Shown here one piece after another: positions 4,415 to 5,009 of a DNA stretch of 5,009 nt (its first letter is position 1; each line of letters opens with the position of its first letter). Below the pieces are notes generated by a model. It did not search any database. It had not been told where the DNA came from and saw nothing but the letters and a program-made list of their open reading frames with translations. Source of the stretch: an uncultured Chlorobiales bacterium. GTDB lineage: Bacteria > Bacteroidota > Chlorobiia > Chlorobiales > Chlorobiaceae. The DNA is taken from positions 1 to 5,009 of the forward strand of contig CAIUQW010000441.1 in the NCBI GenBank assembly GCA_903901395.1, given 5' to 3'. A program made the position numbers and the translations under genes.

Positions 4415-5009
4415 TCAGTGCACTTCTTCCGCAAATTTGATGACGAGCCGCTCGCCCTCCCGTTGCGCGCCCGTGGTTCTGAGCGTGGCCAGAGCCTGCG
4501 GCAAGACCATGTTCCGCCGGTGGTTACCGATGCGGATGTTCAGCTCGTCGCCGCTCTTGCTCAACTCCACCGATTCATCCGGAATGCCGGGAAGCAGCAG
4601 TTCGAGATTGAATCCAGTCTCCGTCTGCTTTATCTGATAGGGATTGCGGCGAAAATAGACCTGTGACGGATCTTCGTCTCCATAGAGCATCTCCTTGAGT
4701 TTTTCGAGGGTCGCAAGTCCGCAAATTTCCCGGGAATAAAGCAGCACCTCCCTGACGGGCAGCGGGCTGAAGCTGTCGATGATCTCCTGCCGGTAGATTT
4801 TCTGATTCTCTTTCCAGTACTGAAAATAGGGGTCGGTCACCTCGTCGGGGATGATCCGGTTGGAGATGACCATGTCGATGGAGATGTTGTAGAGGCTCAG
4901 GTATGCCTGCGCCCGCAGCGACTCCTTGATGACCATCTTCTCCGGATTGGTGACGAGCCGCACCGTGGTAATGCTGCCGTCGGTGAGTACCCGCCCGAGT
5001 GCCTCGATC
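4415..5009 (-). CDS. ArsA/GET3-family anion-transporting ATPase, C-terminal part (5' end outside window)
   Basis: The frame is open to the window edge, so the GTG at 4963 is internal; 197 residues are visible. [17 protein letters not shown], followed by [20 protein letters not shown], is characteristic of ArsA/GET3 (TRC40) P-loop ATPases: the conserved NPE..VIKE helix and the N-R that contacts the adenine. The Walker A loop and switch motifs lie beyond the window. A helical stretch ([17 protein letters not shown], then LPLREV-like [16 protein letters not shown]) leads to a C-terminal HSP20/alpha-crystallin-like domain (about fragment residues 123-193; [18 protein letters not shown], then [12 protein letters not shown]). 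This is the ArsA_HSP20 architecture, frequent in green sulfur bacteria and cyanobacteria. These homologues are usually annotated as arsenite pump ATPases, but without an ArsB neighbour a role in protein targeting or an unknown one is equally possible. No gene symbol is given for that reason. Confidence 0.88.
   Translation of the reverse strand, partial: IEALGRVLTDGSITTVRLVTNPEKMVIKESLRAQAYLSLYNISIDMVISNRIIPDEVTDPYFQYWKENQKIYRQEIIDSFSPLPVREVLLYSREICGLATLEKLKEMLYGDEDPSQVYFRRNPYQIKQTETGFNLELLLPGIPDESVELSKSGDELNIRIGNHRRNMVLPQALATLRTTGAQREGERLVIKFAEEVH

Noticed and set aside
1..5009. tRNA, rRNA, insertion sequence ends or transposase
   Set aside because: No cloverleaf, rRNA-like stretch, transposase motif or terminal inverted repeat was seen by eye on either strand.

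Overview
The window looks like a stretch of chromosome from a green sulfur bacterium (Chlorobiaceae, Chlorobium/Chlorobaculum type). This is an inference. It rests on the ArsA-family ATPase fragment with a C-terminal HSP20-like domain, on the moderately GC-rich core genes, and on the general look of the small hypothetical proteins; no rRNA or other marker gene is present.

Layout. (1) Bases 1-512 (+) hold the 3' end of an AlbA_2/Schlafen-type ATP-binding protein, lower in GC than the rest and probably accessory. (2) Bases 513-720 hold no intact gene: short direct repeats at the upstream stop codon, a perfect TATAAT box, a small hairpin and a very strong Shine-Dalgarno sequence that leads only into a 29-codon frame. 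(3) Bases 721-1436 are a gene graveyard. A DUF190-family gene lies on the minus strand without a recognisable start. It abuts the last ~135 codons of a type III restriction endonuclease (res) on the plus strand, which keep the PD...ExK nuclease motif but have lost the helicase part and carry a frameshift in an A6 run. (4) Bases 1439-2140 (-) encode an intact atypical SDR (NAD(P)-binding) protein, ending 2 bases from the res remnant. (5) A 228-base divergent spacer with small dyads follows. (6) Bases 2369-3688 (+) encode a secreted pentapeptide-repeat protein built as two copies of one ~175-residue module. (7) A small unknown protein (3721-3957, +) follows at 32 bases, possibly in the same transcript. 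(8) A conserved 92-residue unknown protein (3977-4255, -) converges on it. Its promoter region carries a good -35/-10 pair inside a long A/T inverted repeat. (9) Bases 4415-5009 (-) are the C-terminal third or so of an ArsA/GET3-like ATPase that runs off the window.

How the parts relate. The left third is best read as the eroded end of a type III restriction-modification locus: an AlbA_2-type protein is a common passenger of such loci, and the res tail follows in the same orientation. Rearrangement has since brought in or exposed a DUF190 gene. The right two thirds are ordinary, apparently intact chromosomal genes with no obvious shared pathway. I do not see a convincing complete novel system. 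The most unusual items are the back-to-back pseudogene junction, the orphan expression signals in front of it, the duplicated periplasmic pentapeptide protein, and the promoter-overlapping inverted repeat.
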